Notes under the pieces: generated by a model
Databases searched by the model: none
Told to the model about the DNA's origin: nothing
The model's input: only the letters and a program-made list of their open reading frames with translations
Shown: piece by piece, positions 60,683 through 64,000 of the stretch
How the letters are laid out: the number at the start of each line of letters is the position of its first letter
How positions within the stretch are numbered: position 1 is the first letter of the stretch
Assembly (NCBI RefSeq): GCF_901000735.1
Contig: NC_081550.1
Span: 9,504,716-9,568,715 of the forward strand
DNA from: Corylus avellana
Lineage: Eukaryota > Streptophyta > Magnoliopsida > Fagales > Betulaceae
Reading direction: 5' to 3'
DNA length: 64,000 nt
Made by a program: the position numbers and the translations under genes

Positions 60683-61729
60683 CTGAAAACATATACTTAT
60701 TATGTCACATTGATGGGTAAAGCGAATCATAGCTCCAGCAGTCTAAAGTAAATATCCTCCTTGTATAATCTAAAAATAAACAATTAAATCTTTTGGAGTC
60801 TTGGGCCTTTTTCTTTCTTTCTTTCTTTTTGTGAGGGGAGTGGGCGGAGAGAGAGCAATAAAAGAAGGAAAGCTACTATAAAATAAGAGAAGAAAACAGA
60901 TCAAACATGAGAAAACTTAAACAAAAATTTTCATCTTTCAAATTTTTTATCAGCTCTTGATGAAGAACCATTAAATCAAACATGAGGCCAATATCACTTG
61001 CAATTCTGGATCATAGAATCACATTGTGTACGATTATTCTGCCAAATGCTGATTCATGATTTGAAATTAAATAACATTACATTTCAAAGACGTGGCATAA
61101 GCTTAGAGAATAACAAGGTGTAGATTGCATTGCACATGAGCCTTAAAGATGGGTCATTCAAGCAAAATTCAGTTAGTCACTGGATACCCAGCACCATACA
61201 TGAAGATATAAGTGATTTCAAAATCTTAACTGCAGTTAAAAATTTGATGGTCATTTCATAGACAACCTTTAACCTAGCAATCATAAATATCTTAGAAATT
61301 CACACTAGTCGAAGCATAGATGTGTCAAAAAGTCCCATGTGCCGTTATATGAGCCCATACTATTCAGTCATAAAAGGAAACAAATTTCAGTGTCAAAAGG
61401 GAAACCTGGATACTCAAATTAATGATATTGAGATGGTCATTTTAAACTAAGCGGGACAAAAAGGAAAGCCCTGGACTACAGAAATATCAATAAATGAGCA
61501 CTTTCTACTAATACGCTTGCAACTAAAGAACTCAATTCAAATAATTGTTTAAAAATTGCTTCAAGGCTTTCAGCTCGCACACCAACACATAACTAGGAGA
61601 TCAATGAAAATTATAAGACATCAACCGTGTTTTCATTGGCTCTACAAAGCCCTCTGATTTCAGCCACGCATATTTTCAAACTAAAAATACCTACTACCCC
61701 TACCCAACACACAACAATCCAACATCAAA
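60683..61729. other. Upstream side of the first visible SE exon, no gene seen
   Basis: Presumed SE intron (acceptor ttttcag before 60682 on the minus strand). A search by eye for an Arg/Ser/Pro-rich exon on the minus strand found none before the gap at 63696. Confidence 0.45.
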
Positions 61730-61838
61730 GTAAAATGATTCGACAGGATTCTAGGGAGTCTCTTCTGAAGGGACATTCAAGAAATTGTTCTTCCCAATCC
61801 GGAGATAGAAGAAACATATCAATTCTAGACCATGACTG
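61730..61838 (-). mobile_element. LINE endonuclease piece (minus), left duplicate
   Basis: The minus strand reads FLLSPDWEEQFLECPFRRDS, the region after the endonuclease core in plant LINEs (SRLDRFLVS in the contig D LINE). About 95 bp of this recur at 62815-62906 on the other side of the plus-strand LINE. Confidence 0.65.
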
Positions 61839-62796
61839 AGAACCACGGTCAGTCCTTAAAGGAACCATATTGCGAGTAAGGATCAATCCTTAAAGGAAGC
61901 TTTTCTTGAATTATTTCGAATTGCGAGTAATAAGGAGGCATGGGTTAGGGATCATATGCAGCGGGCCAATGGTGTTCTACAGTGGCATGTTCCTTTTTTA
62001 TGGGCTGTCCAAGAATGGGAGGTAGAGGTTGTGATGGCCTTTTTTGGGAAGTTACACGTTTTTCGTAATCGCATGGGGGTGACGGATTGAATGCGGTATA
62101 CTCCTTCTAAACGACATGTCTTTGAGGTCAGTTCCTTCTTTCACATGCTTTCTTTTTCAGGGACAGATGTGCTAGCTTCCTCTTTCCCGTGGAGGAGTAT
62201 ATGGAAGGTAAAAGTTCCATTGAGAGTTAGTTTCTTTGTGTGGACGGCAAATCTTGGAAAGATTCAGACTTTGGATAATTTGCGTGAAAGAGGTATCATT
62301 GTGGTGGGATGGTGTTGTATGTGTAAACACAGTGGCGAGTCTATCAACTATCTTCTTCTTCACTGTGAAGTGGCACAAGCTTTATGAAATGTGGTTTTCT
62401 CTCTTTTTGATGTCACATGGGTCATGCCTGGAGGGGAGGTAGAGTTGTTAGCTTGTTGGCGCGGTCAGCGAGGTAATATTTCAGCTAAGGAGGTGTGGCG
62501 AATCGCACCACTGTGCGTAAATCGTAATGTGGACTATTTGGCGAAAGCGGGATGCAAGATGTTTTGAAGATCAAGAAAGGTCAATGGAAGAGCTCAGAAA
62601 GTCGTTTATTCAAACTCTATTCCATTGGGCCAACGCTTTTAGTGTGCCTCAATTTTCCACTAAGTCTCAATTTTTATTTTTATGTTCCTCTTTATGTCAT
62701 TAGTGGGATCTTTCTTTATATACATCATGTGTACTACGGTTGCGTCCCTCTACGCTTTTCAATGAATAACTTAATTATCAAAAAAAAAAAAAAAGA
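61839..62796 (+). mobile_element. LINE 3' fragment (zf-RVT and tail), plus strand
   Basis: Broken frames encode WHVPFLWAVQEWEVEVV, FPWRSIWKVKVPLRVSFFVW, LDNLRERGI and CCMCKHSGESINYLLLHC (zf-RVT, about 62310-62365). The 3' UTR has the family tail tgtgtactacggttgcgtcc and ends ttatcaaaaaaa. It is inserted in a minus-strand LINE. Confidence 0.82.
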
Positions 62797-62814
62797 ATCA
62801 CCATTATTAGACCA

Positions 62815-63171
62815 TGTAAAATTATTCGACAAGAATCTAGGGAGTCTCTTCTGAGGGACATTCAAGAAATTGTTCTTCCCGATCCGGAGATAGAAGAAAC
62901 ATATCACGGTTATTAGACTATGTAAAATTCCCACCTACAAGAGGGATGCCCATAGGCCCCGATCAAAAATGAATTCTAAAAAGTCCAACATAGCTGGCGA
63001 CTGTATGGAATCACCTGGTCTTTCACACGGATAACCACCAACATTAAATTCACCCCCAATACGTCACAACAACTCCCACCAACTCGTCCCAAAAGCATTC
63101 CTTGTCAACATTATCATTTGGGTCATACACACCCGCAAATGCATATTCAAAATTATCAATAACACTACCGA
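62815..63171 (-). mobile_element. LINE endonuclease domain remnant (minus)
   Basis: Read leftward: NFEYAFAGVYDPNDNVDKEC, FWDELVGVV, then GEFNVGGYPCERPGDSI, and GNFTWSNNRDMFLLSP. This matches the endonuclease of the contig D LINE ([25 protein letters not shown]). Stops and shifts are present. Confidence 0.75.
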
Positions 63172-63553
63172 TTTTTTTTTTTTTTTTGATAAATAAGTAA
63201 TTCATTGAAAAGCGCAGAGGGGAGTAACCCTAGTACACATGATGTATACAAAGAAAAGCCCTACTAAAGGCAAAAAGAGGAACATAAAGACAAAAATTGA
63301 GGCATAGTAGAAAACGAAGACATTAAAAGCGTCCCCCCAATGAACAGAATATGGATAAACAGCTTTTTGAGCTCATCCAGCGTCCTTTCTTGATCTTCAA
63401 AACATCTTGCATTCCGCTCTCTCCGAATAATCCACATTAGACACAGCGGAGCTATTCACCACACCTCCTTTACTGAACTATTACCTCTTTGACTGCGCCA
63501 TTGCCACCCTTCCGGCCTTGACCCATGTGACATCAAAAAGAGTAAATAACAAC
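63172..63553 (-). mobile_element. LINE 3' fragment inserted in LINE endonuclease, 10-bp TSD
   Basis: On the minus strand it has a zf-RVT C-terminal remnant, the tail (tgtgtactagggttactccc on the minus strand) and a poly(A) seen as Ts at 63172-63187. acactaccga occurs on both sides (63162-63171 and 63554-63563). The endonuclease frame of the host LINE continues across the insertion. Confidence 0.8.
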
Positions 63554-63563
63554 ACACTACCGA

Positions 63564-63695
63564 AAAATTCTCCACACGATCCTCAATCTTCTCCACCACC
63601 TACATGTCCCATATTAACAAAATCCCTCTTGAAGCCCCTCTCAACCCCAACTATTATCAGTCCACATGATGACAACCCTATAAACGACGAATCAC
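63564..63695 (-). mobile_element. Host LINE endonuclease, upstream part (minus)
   Basis: The minus strand reads LRGASRGILLIWDM and VVEKIEDRVENFSV, equivalent to [12 protein letters not shown] in the contig D LINE. Cut by the gap. Confidence 0.65.
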
Positions 63696-63795
63696 NNNNN
63701 NNNNNNNNNNNNNNNNNNNNNNNNNNNNNNNNNNNNNNNNNNNNNNNNNNNNNNNNNNNNNNNNNNNNNNNNNNNNNNNNNNNNNNNNNNNNNNN
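63696..63795. other. Assembly gap, 100 N
   Basis: Exactly 100 N. The sequence after it repeats 58224-58429. Confidence 0.99.
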
Positions 63796-64000
63796 ATTGC
63801 TATTGCAAAAACTATTTTACCCTATCAATGCCCCAGAATCATTCCTAGTAATCAAAATATCGTCCACATAAACGAAAAGTAGAATCTGTCTCTTTTTAGT
63901 ATGTAATGATTTGTCTAACAAGGATGAAGACCAAGCTCCATTACAACCACCAAAAATTTTCCAAACCATGCTCTCGGTGATTGTTTTAGACCATATAATG
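63796..64000 (-). mobile_element. Copia RT fragment (contig E), repeat of 58224-58429
   Basis: Nearly identical to contig D from 58224 (one small difference, ccctatcaatg for ccctgataaatg). Encodes the same YVDDIL block on the minus strand. It continues past the window end. Confidence 0.88.

Overview
The window is nuclear DNA of a eudicot plant, probably a woody species. It is AT-rich, has long introns and is full of nested transposable elements. Four 100-N gaps (19848-19947, 33013-33112, 51219-51318, 63696-63795) divide it into five contigs, called A to E here. I recognise three host genes. All exon models were read by eye from splice sites and remembered family sequences; no alignment was run.

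Contig A (1-19847) starts with AT-rich intergenic DNA holding a non-autonomous hAT-like element with a perfect 8-bp target-site duplication (TSD). A complete FAR1-RELATED SEQUENCE 3-like gene (FRS3, + strand, five coding exons from 3806 to 11174, about 880 aa) follows; its third intron holds a decayed LINE. Downstream lies a decayed Ty1/copia element (about 12.3-17.4 kb) used repeatedly as an insertion target: a tRNA-derived SINE, a solo LTR with 5-bp TSD, a second probable solo LTR, a hAT-like MITE, and a hAT transposase remnant next to a broken B3-domain gene. Contig B (19948-33012) repeats A from 8140 onward almost exactly for about 10.4 kb, then at lower similarity to 31588, and continues into unique sequence with a Ty3/gypsy remnant and a MITE. 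The repeat carries only FRS3 exons 4 and 5 and looks like an unmerged contig overlap rather than a second gene.

Contigs C (33113-51218) and D (51319-63695) share the SERRATE gene (SE, minus strand). Its last three coding exons are in C (33240-36610) and six upstream exons, including the ARS2-type zinc finger, are in D (59037-60682). The Arg-rich N-terminal exons were not found. The roughly 22-kb 'intron' between the two blocks contains a LINE nest that occurs twice, at the right of C and the left of D. In D a 5'-truncated LINE with an open EN-RT-zf-RVT frame sits inside an older LINE with a 14-bp TSD. In C the same left side switches near 40.83 kb to a diverged LINE copy with a different right flank, which carries five exons of a membralin-like gene (minus, 45722-50834). 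The simplest reading is that C is chimeric, joined through the LINE, and that membralin belongs to another locus.

The right end (61.7-64.0 kb) is a further nest of LINE pieces, and contig E repeats a copia RT fragment already present in D. I saw no convincing tRNA or rRNA gene and no CRISPR array. Nothing amounts to a new multi-gene system. The most informative content is the TE nesting, a hAT-like family with CGGTTA-rich subterminal arrays, a conserved LINE 3' tail, and the evidence on assembly structure.
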